Origin: Cenococcum geophilum 1.58
Lineage: Eukaryota; Ascomycota; Dothideomycetes; Gloniales; Gloniaceae
Direction of reading: 5' to 3'
Assembly (NCBI GenBank): GCA_001692895.1
Contig: KV748181.1
Location: 3,229,640-3,293,639 of the forward strand
DNA: 64,000 bases
Shown here piece after piece: positions 40,301-55,300 of the stretch (the stretch's first letter is position 1; each line of letters starts with the position of its first letter). The notes beneath the pieces were generated by a model that was not told where the DNA came from, did no database searches, and saw only the letters and a list, made by a program, of their open reading frames with translations. The translations under genes and the position numbers were made by a program.

Positions 40301-43300
40301 CCGTAAATATATAGCTGTTATTAAACTTAAAAACCTATAATAATGGAAACGAGACTTTACCAGCTTTTTTTTCGGAATTTTTAGGCCTTATTAATAAACT
40401 AGATTAGAATAAAGCTACTAGAGTTACTACTCTCTATTAAGCTATTTTGGATAAAATTAGAGTATAGTTAGTAGGTAGAGAACTGCTAAAGGACTTACCT
40501 AAATTTACGATAATATATTAACGAATTAATAAGGACCTTTAATATAATAAATAGACTTGTTCCCTAAAGCTAACTACACCTGACGTTTATAACTTTACGA
40601 AACTAGTATATACCCTAAAGCGCGACCCGTCTCTAAGACCTAAAAGCCCTATATATAACCCTATGGACCTTAATGCTACTTAATCTTATATACCCTTAGG
40701 AACTAATAAATAAAGAACTTAAGCCGTAAATGGAGATACTTTAGATACGGTAAAAAGGGATATATTTAAAGGAATTATTAAACTTACCCTTTTAAAAACG
40801 CCTAACGTAGTTCCTCTTAGTCCTTAAATTATACTTAGTCGCTATAAAGAGTCTTACCTTTAGCTAATTTAGAAAACGAATTGTCTTAGGGCTAAGTCGC
40901 GCCTTAGGATAAGAAGTGGAAGAGTATAAGTGTCTAAGCTCTTTTAGCGCTGATATATAATACAATTCCCTTAATATACTTAGTAAAATTTAAATACTTA
41001 GAAAATAGAAGGAAGTATAAATCCTTATAGATAGCGGAGCCACTAGTATAGGCTTTATTAATATAAACTATGCGAAAACTTAACACTTAAATTTAAAGAA
41101 ACTTAATAAGCCCTAAGGCCTATAAGGCTTTAATAGTAAGCCTTTAATACACGGCGAACTGATGTACTACGCTCTTATAAAGATGTAGATAGGCAAACAC
41201 CTTAAATATATTTCCCTATTTATAATACCCTTAAAGCATTATAAGGTAATACTTAGACATAGATAGCTAAAACGATATAACCCTTTAATTAGCTAGGTTA
41301 AAGAAATACTAAAATTCCATACAACCTACTGCCGAAGTTATTACTTAAAATACTACTTGTCTTATAAATATATATATAACTATTTAAATTTAATATAATA
41401 TAAATTACCTTTACTATAAACCTTAAATCAATATAATAAAGTTATAACTACTAATCGCGGTAAAGAACGCAAAGATAATATATTAAAACCCCTTAAAATT
41501 TATATAGTATAAGCCGCACCCTTTTATTTATTAGTAAGAAAACGAGATTATAAGATCTTTGCTATAACACTAAAAGATATTAAAAAGGTATTAGAACCGA
41601 AGCAATATATTAACCCCTGTCGGTATCACCCGGGGGGTACTATAATTGTAATATAGTGGTTCTGGTTCTTAGTTTATTCGTATTTTCCTTGTCTACCAAA
41701 AGAGAAAGAAAGGGGTAGTAAAGGTCGGGCTATTTATCGGGCCGTAGGCAGTTAGGTGACCTACGCTACGCATACAGCCCCTACCGCATACGCTCTACGC
41801 TATTTATCTAATAACAATATTTATAACATCTACTCGTACAGACAACCCCCAACCTCTTATACCTAAAAAATATTACGATCTAATTAATACGTTTAAGAAA
41901 TAATTTATAAACTAACTACCCCCGCATTAAGACGAGCACGATTTTAAGATAGAACTTAAACCTAGTATAACGCTAAAGTTCGGCCCGTTATATAGTATAT
42001 TATAAGAAAAGCTGCTTATAATGCAATAATACCTTAAAGAGCACTTAGAGAAAGGATTTATTCGCCTTAATTAATTACTATTTACCTTATTTATACTATT
42101 TGTTAAGAAACCTAAAGGAGGCTTAAGGTTCTATGTTGATTATTAAGCCCTAAATACGATTATAATTTAAAACCAATATCTAATTCCTTTGCTTTAAGAA
42201 ACGCTTAACCGCTTAGTGAAAGTATAATACTTTATAAAGCTTAATATAGTCGCTGCCTTTAATAGAATCTATATTTGCGAAGGAGATAAAAAGTATATAG
42301 CTTTCCGTATATAATGGAGACTTTTTAAATACCTAGTAATGCCGTTTAGTATAAAGAACGGTCCTGGTATATTTTAGTAATATATTTGTAACGGCGCTAT
42401 CGTATATTACCTGCCAAATTCTGCTATATTCTGCCGACCTATAATTAGCTCGCCCAAAGCTAGCGCCTTAGCGGCTTACCCTATATATTTATTTACATCG
42501 GTCCTAGCAACCCCTTTTTCCCTTTTCCTTAGCTTAGTATCTTTATAATACAGCATTCTACAAGCTTTGGTTTAGAGGCATTTATATAAGCCGTAACATT
42601 ATACTAAGCTTACCTTACCCTACCTAGGAAGGCCTTAATAATATCCTACCCTAAAAGAAAACTTTATCTATAACAACGAATTAACGCGCTATACTTAGAC
42701 ACTAAAACAACTCTATATTACCTAAGAAGGCCTAGATAATATCCTACCTTATAAGCTAGATAGGACTAGACCTATATCCCTAGAATTAAAACTAAAGCAT
42801 ATAATACCGACAAACCTTAGGAAGCTAATAATAGCACCTAAAGCAAGCTTATTTAAGAGAGCTGCCTCTACCTAAGAGGAACCTAAGATCTAATTAGGAT
42901 TAGAAATCGAAGATAAGAATAATATTATAGACGTATATAAGCAGATTTGCGCCCTCGCAGCCAGCTAGAAAGCCGATTATCTTAAAGTGAGAAATATATA
43001 AGAGACCCTATAAGAGATCCTAGAAAGCCTTATAGCCCTATAAAATAGCCTAGCTTCCCCTNCTTAAAGCCCTAGCTAACCTATTTACTTTACTAAATAT
43101 AATATACTAGGGAGTACGGATATAATAACAAAGTAATTAAAGTCCGTTAAGCTCCTTAACCCCCCACCACTATTTAATAGGATAGATCCTACCTTTAAGA
43201 ATTAGAGGATTTAAGTATAAGGAAAGCTCCGCGTTAACTATAACTATTTCCTTTTTAAAGAAGCTAAAATGCTCTACCTCTTTAGTTGAACTACTAGGGA

Positions 43301-46300
43301 CAGCTAATAGTACCTTTAAGCCAAGTTTAAGGACAAGACCCCTATCTAATTTATATCTATTAATAAGATAATATAGTACCTAGTAGCTATCTATATTAAC
43401 CTAAATAAAGTATAGGACGCCTAGTATAACTATAATCGCTAATAATAAAACTAAACTAACCCTTTACTAAATTCTAGACTTAATTCCTATACCTTATAGA
43501 AGAAGGCTAGGTTCTCCTTAAAAACTACTAATTAGACCTATATAATAAGCTAACAATTTAGCTATAAGAGAAGATCACTATAACCTTAAATAACCTACTA
43601 ATTTACGACAGACTTATAGCTCGTTACCTATTATTAAACTTAAAACTAAAGCGGATTAAAGCCTGTCCTAATTAGTAGAAGTAAAAAGCCGTAATAGCAG
43701 CGAAACCAGCCTAAAAACCACTTAATAAAGCAACCTGATATCGGAATCCTATTCCCCGCACCAAGAAACCCTATAAAACCACGCCGCCCCCTATCTAGAG
43801 TATAGGGGACGACGGAGGGGCGTAGGCTCCCCGCCGGAGTCGCGAGAGTCGCGACGCGTAGGAGCCAAACCATGAACCAGGTAGGCAATAACGCGAAAAG
43901 GACAGCTACTAGTAATAGTAAAAACTAAAGGAAATACTTAAATAAATTAAAGACGATCTTATAAAAGAGGAGGAAGAAACTCTACGGCACTAGATACTTG
44001 CCTCTGTTTAAGAGGTAATATAGTATATTAAAGCCCTCTTAACGCGTTAAGTCCCCCAGATAACCTAAGAATAAGAGACTAAGGCCTAGCTTAACCAAAT
44101 TAAAGCTAGTATTAAGAAAATCCAAATAGAAACGCGTAAAGGAGGACCCCTAGGCCTAGGAGTTCCCCTAGTATAGGTCTAAANNTANGCAGCNNTNGCT
44201 NCGNAGGCGGCCCGNATGGTAAANNTAGTTGCGGCACTATAGAGAGNNAGTNTANGCGTCCGGCTTAAGGAGCCCTAGGGCTATAAACTAGGGGAGCTTC
44301 TTAAGACTATTTAGAGAATAATACTAAGCGCATACGCCGTACGCACCCTTAATAGTGGGGACGTAGATATCTATATCCCCTTCTAAATAATAAAGGACTA
44401 AATCCTAAACGGGCCAGACGCGCTAGGACTTAGAATACTAAGGAAAGATTATCTTTTAGAAGTACCGGAAGTCCTACTTAAGACTCTAATTAATAGCGGA
44501 AGAGACATAGACAATTTAGAATTAACTTAATTTATTTATAAAGCTACGAAGCGCCTTATGCCTAGGATAGCTATTAGCCAGATCCGATGGCTATATAACC
44601 GTAAAGCGCAGGCAAAACGCTAGGTAAACTTTAGCAGTGCCTAGAGAGAACCTAAGAAGACTAGGGGAATAATTATAATTAGCGTCCTAACCTAAGTAAT
44701 TTAGTAAAAGATTATAAAAAGCGGGATAGTTATTAAATCCTAGCTTTTTAAGACTAGGCTATTTAAGAATAGCATAATTATAAAGTAATGCTACCGCTAT
44801 AATTAATGGGGGTATATATAAAGCGCATGCGGAAAGTAAATAAAATGTAGGTAATATATAGGACTATATAACACCACAGATTACCCTAAGGAAAGGGTAT
44901 CCTATATTAACTACGGTAAAGCCCATAAAGTATAGTAAAGAAAAGAGTATAGGACCTTTTAAAGCTACCTTAAAGGTATTTAAATAAAGAGGATGGCCCT
45001 TTTAACGCAGTCGCTCTGTATATAAGAAGCCGTAGAAATAATATACCAACCCTTAATACTAGGAAACCTTATAATTAGCACTAATAAGAAAAGAGGATAG
45101 GAAATATCTTACCTAGAGACCTAAAAATAACTACTTAAACGGGGACTAGGTAAACTATCTTTTATTAAAATAGTAAGTAGAGATAGATTATAATTAAGGC
45201 TCCGGCTTTGCGCTAATAGAGTAATAATAGTTAATAGCGAAAATAACGAGGAATAGGATATAGATATAGATAAGCCCACACCCACTTTAAATAAGTAAGT
45301 ATATAATTATCTAGTATAACTACGGAAATGCAAACTAAGGGGCGTGTTGCCCCTTTTTTAACAGTGTTACGCTAGCGGACTACTAGGTCCTCGTAATTTA
45401 GGAGCCGGTATATAATAGATACACTAAATTAATATACTGCCCTAGGGGATTTATACTTATATATAACGCCCTCCCTATAATAAAGGTCTGCTTTATAATT
45501 AGCCGGAATATTAATGCCGCGTATTAGAAGCGCAGATAGTACAGCCCCTTTACCATAGCCCTCTAGGTACGCCTAAAGGGGCTAGAGGCTATAATTATTA
45601 ATATCTATAACCCGCGCGAAGATGGCCTTTAGATTAGGGCATGGCCTAAGGTTAAAATGGCTATTAAGGAAGCTAAGGGAGAAATTATACTCTTAGGTGA
45701 CTTTAATGCCTACCACCTAATATAGGGCGGAAAGTATATAGCTAGTAAAGAGTAGGCGGAACGCCTTCTGGCTAAAACTAATGCTAAAGGCCTAGTACTC
45801 GCCATACTAAAAGGAGAGCCTATATAGAAAAGAGGGTAATAGGAGAGTGTAATAGACCTCACGTTTATATCACCAGATCTATATAGAAAAGTTAACTTTT
45901 ATAGTATAGTTAAGGAATGGGCCCTTATAAGAGACTATATACCAATTTATATCTAAATTAATAACGCTGGCTATCCGCTAGCGGAACGCTAGTATCTTGC
46001 CCTTAAGAAGCTAAACTTATAGGGCTTTCTTTAAAGCATTTAGGAGCTTAACTAGACTATATCTAAAGACCCCTTTTAAGCCCTTTAGGAAGGGATAAAG
46101 TAAGCACTTAAAGAACACTACCCATAAGCACAGCCTAGCTAGTAGGCCCGTTAAGAATGGTTACTATAGGCTATATAGCTCTACGCCGGCGCCTAATAGG
46201 CGCAATGATAGCTCTAAGCTTATAACAACCCCAAGGACCACTAAAGATATTTAGTATTAAACAATTAACTGCAAAAAGAGACTAGGAGAGTTAGTTATAA

Positions 46301-49300
46301 TAATTAGAGACGCTTTATTTATAAACTTACTAAAGACTAGTTAAAACTATATAATAAGGGACTTTAGACTCTATTAAAATAGAGTAGAAAAGCAAGCGTA
46401 GCGAAGGTGAACCCCTATCTACTAGACCTTAGGAGGTCTACTAAGGATCCCTTAATAGATAATAATATTATAAAGGCTAATATCCTTACAGCCAAGTTCT
46501 TTCCTAAAACTAGAATAGCAGACCTTAGCGATATGGAGATAATAAGGAAATAAAATATGCTTAATATTAGCCCCACTATCTCAACAGAAGAAATCGGTAA
46601 GCTTATTAGAAGTCTTCTAAATAAAAAAGCCCTAGGGCTAGATAGTATACCAAACGAGGTCCTTAAAGTGGTCGCCCTAGTTATTATAAAAGATTTAGCA
46701 GAAGTAGCTAGTTATTACTTTGCCAGCGGAATAATACCAGAAAGCCTTAAAGAATCTATAACTATGGTGTTACGTAAAGAAGGAAAAAAAGATTACTCTC
46801 TCCTAGGCAGCTATAAACTAATTGCCCTTAAAAACACGCTAGTAAAAGTTCTAAAAAAGTATATAGCTAATATTATATCTAAGGCTGCGGAGGAGTATAG
46901 GCTACTCCCTTAAAACTAGATAGGAGTAAGGCGTAAACGATCTATACTGTTAGCGGTAGGACTGCTTAGCTCTTATATATAGACGGTATAGCAAACGCGC
47001 CGTAGGTATATGGTGTTAATGCTAAGCCTAGACTTAGTAGGGGTATTTAACAACATCTCCTATAAAAGGCTCCTCTACATCCTAAAAAAAAAAGACTTTT
47101 TAAAGTAGCTTATAGACTTTGTATAAAGCTTCCTAACAGCATATAAAACCTATATTAAGTTTATAGGATATAAGAGTAATTAGATTTAGACATAAATAGG
47201 CATCCCCTAGGGGTTACCCTTATTACTAATCTTATTCCTCTTTTTTATATTAGAGCTATTAGAGGAATTCTAGCGCCCTAATAGCGGCATATTAGGGTTT
47301 AGCTTTATAAACAACACAAACCTTATTACCTAGGGGGACTCCACAGCAGAGAACTGTTAATAATTGGAGGCTACCTATAACTGCTGCGCTGTATAGGCAA
47401 ATTAATATGGGGCGGCGTTCGCCCCTAAAAAGTACTAGCTTATGCACTTTATAAGGCGACGGCGCTACGCTATCGCAGACCTTATGTCTACTGTGCGTAT
47501 TACCGGCTGTAAGACAGCCCCCTAGAAAACTAGTATGCAAGTCCTAGGGATCTAGGTAGACCCTAAGCTCTAAGAGAAAGAATAGGTTAAAAAGGCCGTA
47601 AGTAAGGGCTTAGCAGCCTTTAAAGCGATGTTAAGGATTACCGCGTCTATATAGGGCCTATTAATGCGCCGCTTACGCCTTCTATATACAGCCACCGTCC
47701 GACTAGCGATGCTATATAGCGCCTAAGTATAGGGAGTATAAGACGACGGCGGAATGCTAGCGAAAAGCTTACTTAAACTACTATAGAAAGTCTAGAACTA
47801 GTGTCTCCGTAGGGTTATAGGGGCATACCGGCAAACACTAATAGCTGCAATAGAGAAGAAAGCGGCTATTCCCCTAATCCAACTCTATATTAAAACGATA
47901 GCCCTCTAAAGAGCTGCTAAGACGGCCTCTAATAGAGTAGAAAAGGAATTAGTAGAGGTATTTAACGGTATCTAAAATATATTAGTAAAGCGCCAGTAAA
48001 AAATAAAACGGTTACTAGTACTATTAGAAGCGCTTAGGGAATGCGTAAAGAACCGTAAAAATAAGATATAAGGCTTCCTTGCGTACTAGAAGGACTATAT
48101 AAAGTAAGAAGCTATAATAAACCCCTATAAGCGTAGCTAGCAGAACGCCGGCAGAGCGTAGGTAGAGCGCCGCTACTGTATAGAAGGTCACCAGTACTAA
48201 AGGTAGGCAACTACCTTTATCGCGAAATAGGTAGATTTAGAATGGCGATAATAGTAGTAGGCAAAGGCTAAAGACCACATAGAAACCACGTGGAAGACCC
48301 TATAGGGGAAACCTATAATCCTATTATACAAAGGCCTAATAAAAGCAGAGGCTATAGTACTATTTCTCCTTCGTATAGAGGTAATAGGGCTTAATACATA
48401 GCTTGCATCCGTTAGTGTACTAGTAGTTCTTCTACGGTGCGAATATAGCTGGATAAGGTAGATAGTCTACTATGTGCTATTCTAGTGTCCATACTACTAA
48501 AGGGCGGACTTTATAGCAAAATGCGCCTCTAAACGCCTTTAGGATGTTTTAAATAATAAAAAAAGCGCCTAAGTAGCAGCAAAATGGCTAGTATAGTTAG
48601 GTGTTTTACCCTAGTTTTAGGTAGTAAAGGTAATAGATATAGAGGATATAAGTAGATACTAGCCCTTTTAAAGCCTAGAGGACTGGTAAAAGAATAAGGG
48701 TAAAAGGATAAGGAAAGAAGGGGGTAGAGTAAGATTGTCCGCAAAGCGCGTCCAGTTGGCTTAATATGTAGACTTAAAGACAGGTAGAAGGCAAGCCGCT
48801 AGCGCTCCGATGTTGGAACGCTGCTATCTCTCCAGCGTGGCCCGAGGTGGGGTTTTCTCTAAGTTAGAGTTTTTCCTATAGAAGGTATTAGCCTGCGTGG
48901 ACCCACTAGGGGGACCGGGACGGGCGGTAAATTGAATTTATTATTAATTAGTAGAAGTAACTCTATAGTAATTAGAACTCGCTAGCTATATCTATAGGAG
49001 CTAGAGTAGGAAGATAAGTTATAACTGGCTTTATACTAAAAGCAGTTATAACTACACACTAATAAGCGACGCCTAACTAGCTATATACCACGCTATTAAC
49101 TAATATTTACCGTAATACTCTAATTAACCCTACCTCGGCTATGTGCTACAACTATAATAAGGAGGGTTACTTTACCTTATTTTGCCTAGAGCTAAAGGAT
49201 ATAGGCAATATTAAGGAGATAGAGGAAGGAGAAACGTCCGATAAGTTAGGAAAAGAAGAACCCTAGGGAAAGACTCCCCCCTAGGGTACCCTATTAATCT

Positions 49301-52300
49301 TAAAGAGATTAATCTTAGTTAGTTAATAGGTAGAAAGTATTTTATGGTTTTATATATAGTATCTTAAAATAGATATAAAGTTAATATAACCGCCCTTATT
49401 AACACTAGAGTAAATAGCTTTACCTTTATAAATACTGCCTATATAAATAATGTTGCTAAGTTTTTAAATATAGAAGCCATCCAACTAGAGAAGCCTATTT
49501 AGGTAAAAGGCTACAACAGCCAAGCCGGTTAGGCCGTTACCCATATCTTAAAGTTATATATTGCTCTTAATAGACGACGCTAATATAGTATTTCCTTTTA
49601 TATCCTAAACCTAGGGTCCTATAATATAATCCTTAGACGAAAATAGATGTCCTATTTTAATATTTAGTTAAATATATAATAAAAACAGTTTGTTTAGCCA
49701 GAGGATAGACTAAGGTTACCCTCCTTTATTAGAGAGATCCGAACTAACTATAAAACACTAGCCGTAAGGGCTAACCCTACCTAGAAACAAGTCTATATCT
49801 TTATAGATAGCCAAACAGCTATTAAGAGATTATAGCTTAATTATCTGATAGGGGGGCAAGAACTAGTCTTTAAAATTACGCAAAGCTGTTCCTATTTAGC
49901 TAGTAAGGGGATCTCTATTAACTTCTACTGGGTTCCTAGCCATTTAGGAATCTATGGGAACGAAATAGCAGATAAGCTAGCAAAAAAGGGCCTTTCTAGA
50001 AGAAACTATAATCTTTTTATACCTTCTTAGCCTATATAGGGAGAGCGGCAAGAGAAGAGATACTAGAACAGTGGAAAAATAACTGGCAGCAGAATAAGAA
50101 TAAAGGAAAACATTACACTAGGATCTGTAAAGGAAGCCATTTCTTTTCTCTTAAAGCCCCTAAGGATAAATATCCTAAAAGGCTACAATTGGCTTTCTTC
50201 TAGCTAAAGCTAGGAAGAGGCTATTTTAAATCCTTTACTAAAGTAATAGGAGAGGATAAAGAAGGTAGATGCTTTAGGGAATATAGAGCACTACAAACCC
50301 CTAGACATTTACTACTAGACTGCACCTATAATAGGGAGAAAGAGAGATGCGAAAGAACTAGGCTCTTTCTCTCTCTCTAAAGAAGCTATTTTTTACAAAA
50401 GGAGAGAGGTGCTTTTTCTATTTCTAAGTAGGACAGGGATAGCTACTAGAAAAGTGGCTAATAACAGCAAGGATCTATAGGAGGTAACTCCTAGAAAAGA
50501 GATATTAGTAAGTAAAAGGACAGAAATAAATTACAAAAGGACAGGGAAAGGCGTTAGGATTTCTTATTTCTTATAGTTTTCTACCGTTTTCTCATTCCCT
50601 AGTAGTTGCTTGTAACTTAGTATTTTANTAAGGAACTGTAAACCCCTAGTTTAGGGGCTTATAAACTACTAGGACATAGTTACTAGTACATGTTAAGCTG
50701 CCCTAAGGGATTTATATATATAGGACTATAGCGCCATAGCCAAGAGGCTGCATGCGTAGTATTATACGTAGTATAATACACTGGATATAAAAAAAAAAAA
50801 AAAAAAAAACCCTACCTACTAGTAGGATATTTAGGCCCGTAATTTAGCCTTTACCTAAAAAGACGCCCGCCGTAAAGCTAGAAAGAACTTTATACTAATA
50901 AAAATACTCTCCTAAAGTGCTATATTTAAAGAAAACTCTATATATAAAAGTGGAATAGATAGTAATATAGATAACGTTTAAATCGCATAAATTTAACCAG
51001 TATAGAAAAGAACGTATTAATAGGATATAAGGGATAACCTCTAAAAGATATAATAGGAGTTAAAAGGAGTAATAATAATGCTAGTGCCCTAGAAGTCTAT
51101 AAAGTTATATACGCCCCTATTATTATATAACCCCCCCGCCGTAAATATTACCGTAATTAGCGCTATAGTATTCTACTTTAATATATACCAAAAGAATAAT
51201 AAAGTCTTTATAATAAACCTATATAAGATTAACCAAATTATTAATAATAGGGAGAAAGAGCTAGCTAAGGAGACCGATAAGGAACTAGTTAAATGCCTCC
51301 TTTTTACTATTTATACAAATTATAAGAATATATTCTTAAAGGCGGCTTTAAATAAGTTACCCCCTTACTAGATATACAATTATAAGATTTAATTAGAAGC
51401 TAATAACTTACTAGGTTATAGCCCTCTCTATTAATAATTAACGGATAAGCTAAAAGTAATAAAGTAGTACTTAATTAATAACCTAGATAAAGGGTTTATC
51501 GAGCTAAGTTAAGCCCCTTTTACTTCTTTTATCCTATTTATAAAAAAAAGCCTAATAGAGGCCTTTGCTTTTGTATTAACTATTAAAAGCTAAACGCTAT
51601 TACTTAAAAGGATTAGTATCCTATTTCTTTAATTAATAAGACCCTTACACGTCTAAGCCGGGTAAAGATCTTTACTAAACTTAATATCCGTTAAGCTTTC
51701 CACTAAATTAAAATAAACCCTATATCTAAAGATTTAACTACGTTCTATACCTGTTATAGCTTCTATAAATATAAAGTTCTTCCCTTTAGACTAATAAACG
51801 GACTAGCTATGTACTAAAGGTATATAAATAACGTTCTTTTTAATTACCTAGATAAATTTTGTATAGTATACCTAGATAACATTCTTATATACTTAAATAA
51901 CGAACTTAAGCATTAAGTTTATATTAAGAAGGTCCTAGAGAGACTACGGAATATAGGCTTATAAGTTAACATTAAGAAATGCGAGTTTAGGGTAAAATAT
52001 ATAAAGTACCTTAGGTTTATTATAACTATAAAAGGAATTAAGGTTAACTCTAAGAAGGTAAAGGCAATTTATAACTAAAAACCCCCTTATATAGTAAAAG
52101 GGATCCAGTCCTTTCTTAGCTTTTATAACTTCTATTACTAATTTATCTATAACTACGGAATTATAGCGAAACCTCTTATTTAACTAACCAGGAAGGATAC
52201 GCCTTTTACCTTTAATAATAACTATATAAAGGCCTTTAAAGAGATAAAAGATCGGCTTATCTCTTCCTTAATCCTTTATTACTATAACCTAGACCTTAAA

Positions 52301-55300
52301 TTAATATTAGAAACGGACGCTTCTAATAAAGTTATAGTAGGAATCCTATTACAGTTATATCCGGACGGTAAATAGTACCCTATTACCTTCTTCTTAAAAA
52401 TAATAGACCTAGCTAAGTATAACTACGAAGTATATAATAAAGAAATACTAGCTATTATTTAATTACTATCCTAATAGCGTGCAGAGCTTAAAGGTATAAA
52501 CTCTAGAATTAAGATATATACAGATTATAAAGCCCTAAAGTACTTTATAACTATAAAGTAGCCTACTAAATAGTAAGCCCAGTGGGCCAAAATACTCTTA
52601 TAATTCTTCTTTATAATTATATATTATTCTAGCAAGCAAAACTTTAAGGCTAATACCCTAACCTAAAGAGAATAAGATATGGGACCCTAGGATAAGCTAA
52701 AGACCTTTAAAAGCCCCTTTTACGTCCAGGAATAACGTAGTAGCTATCCTTTGTCTAGCCTTTTTCCTACTATTTTTAGATTGGATATTGTTTAGAAGTA
52801 GTAAAACTGCGTCTATTACGAACTGCTGTCTTCTTCCTCCTAGTTGCGAATCTTAAAGTAAGCTAGTAGTACTAGCTAGATATCCTAATCTAGTAGTAAA
52901 GATCTTCTCTAGGGTTTTTCCTAGGCAGTTTAATAAGGAGATAAGTCTATAGGACTTTGGTACTAAGTAACTTAGGGTAGTAATAAAGAGTCTAATTAAT
53001 TCTTTATGGTTTAGGTATTGAAGTTTTAAAAATACTATATAGGTAATATGGCCTAAGATAATACCTTTACTACTAAATCTAAATATATTAATATGCTGAT
53101 TAAGTATAAAGGGCTAGCCTAACCGGAATGTATAATTATCTAATTGACAGTGTTACCGGTAAGTAGAAGGTAAGTTAAAGGTAAGTAAAAGGTAGAATAA
53201 GTTTTACGTATTAAAGGACAAATGCTTTTAACCACTTCTATTTAGAGACTAATTGCTAGTTCTTCTCTAGAGGAGAACTAGCTCCCTATATAATTCTTCT
53301 AAAACGCTAGTAAAACCCTTTACCCCTTATCTGTCTAACCCTATCTTTTAGGACATAGATAGAATATAAATAAGACCTCCTTCTATCTTATCTAATATGT
53401 ACCTTTTAGGGAATTCCGTTATAATTGCCTCCCCTTTAAGGGTCTTAGTCTTCTAAGACTTCGCCTCTACTAAGCTTTTATAGAGTTCCGGCTAAAACTA
53501 CTAGGGAAATTCTTAGTGGAAAGGTACTCTATAATGCGGCTTATAGCTAGTTCTTTACTAGCGTAGAACCTTACTTTGTTTTTAGTTTCTCTGCTTTTCT
53601 CTTACTATAGTTCCTTATAATGCCTTTATAATGGAACTAAAATAATAATAATAAAAATTAGATAGGATTTACCTTTCTTATTATAAAAGTTTGTTATAAG
53701 TTAATCTAGAGGTTATCCTGTATAACGCGTCTACGAGCCACTATCCCTATTTACCTAAAATGGGTTCTAATAATGACGTCTTTATTTTAATTTTCTTCTA
53801 GTTTATAAGCTGTCGCCTCTTACGCGTCTTTTTATTAACAACACTATTTGTCTTATCTTTTAGCAGACTGTTTCCTCTATATCTCCACTTTTAGCTTTTA
53901 TATCTCTAGCTGTTCTTTTATAGCTACTTTATTCTCTTCTTATAACACGTCTATAAGTAATAAAATCCCTACCTTATCTTTTATAACGATGCCAACTTTT
54001 TAGAGTATTCTTTTATAATAGCTTATAGTCCTTCTGCGCGTCCTTAGACCGGCGGCAGTATTATTCCTCTTCCGGTAACGCCCTAGACAGCGTCTATTAC
54101 TCCTATAGTAGTTTCCCTAAAATGCTATTATCGCTACGTTTATACTCTTATATAGGATCCTTCCCACGTTTATAAGATGCCTCGCTCTAGTAAAAATAAA
54201 TCTAAGTACTCCTATTACCGCAGCAGGAGAAAGACCTACGTCCTAGTATTTTCTATCCCGTCTTATTCTAGATTTCGCTAATTATACTAGATCCCCGCTA
54301 TTTATATATATAAGACTTATAGGCTTTAACGCGCTATCTAAGATTTCTGCTAATATTCTAATAGTAATAGGTAGGGATAAAAGGTGTCTTCCCTTACTTA
54401 CAGACTCTTTAATTTAATAAGGGTTTCTACTACTATAGAGACGTAACGTTTTTAGATATATAGTGTCTAGGAGTATATATACAAACAGCTCGTTCTTATT
54501 AATAATAATATTTATACTCTTATGCGGGCTACTTTGGCTAGGTAAGTTTCTCTAGTAACTTGCTTAGGAACTATGCTAACTCCTTTAGCTAACGTCTCTC
54601 TAATCCCTACTTAGACGCCAATTTAGAACTTAGGAATACTAAAAATAGCGATAAAGGTTAAGATAAATGTTCTCCTTACTAGTCTCCTGCTTGTGTTAGT
54701 CCTTTTAATACCCATTATTCTAAGAAGAATATTAATAGAAGTACTAATAATTCTGGGGGTGGAGGAGCTAATAATACCGTTAATAATAACGTTAAGATAG
54801 AAGAAGAGGCTCCTATTACTGCTGCTGGTATTTAAGTTATTACCTAGCTCTTTCCTTCTTCTTATAGAATAGCTTTATATAGTGCTTCTTGGGTGCCTCT
54901 AAGATGCCCTATTATTAGGAATTAACTTTATACTTTAGGGATGCCTTTATTTTAAGCTTTGGTAATAATTCTTATAAAGGTAGTGCACTACTATAATCCC
55001 TATATATGATAAACAAGTAGTGTTCCTATAGGTGCTTTATAATTTTTATAATTTTTAATTCTTTATAGGCTGTCCTTTTGCTCCTCTTTATATTATTAAC
55101 TTTACTATATATCTCCGGTGCTAGACTAAATACTCTCCTTTTATCTCTAAGAAATCTTTCTAAATCCCTAAGGCCACTTTTTATGGTGCTACTGCTCCTT
55201 CTTAGATAGCGTCTTCTTTAAATAGTATCCCTAGTGGTTCTCCTATAGATCCCTATAGGCTTCCCCTTATAGGATTTTAGGATCCCTATTATAATAGTGA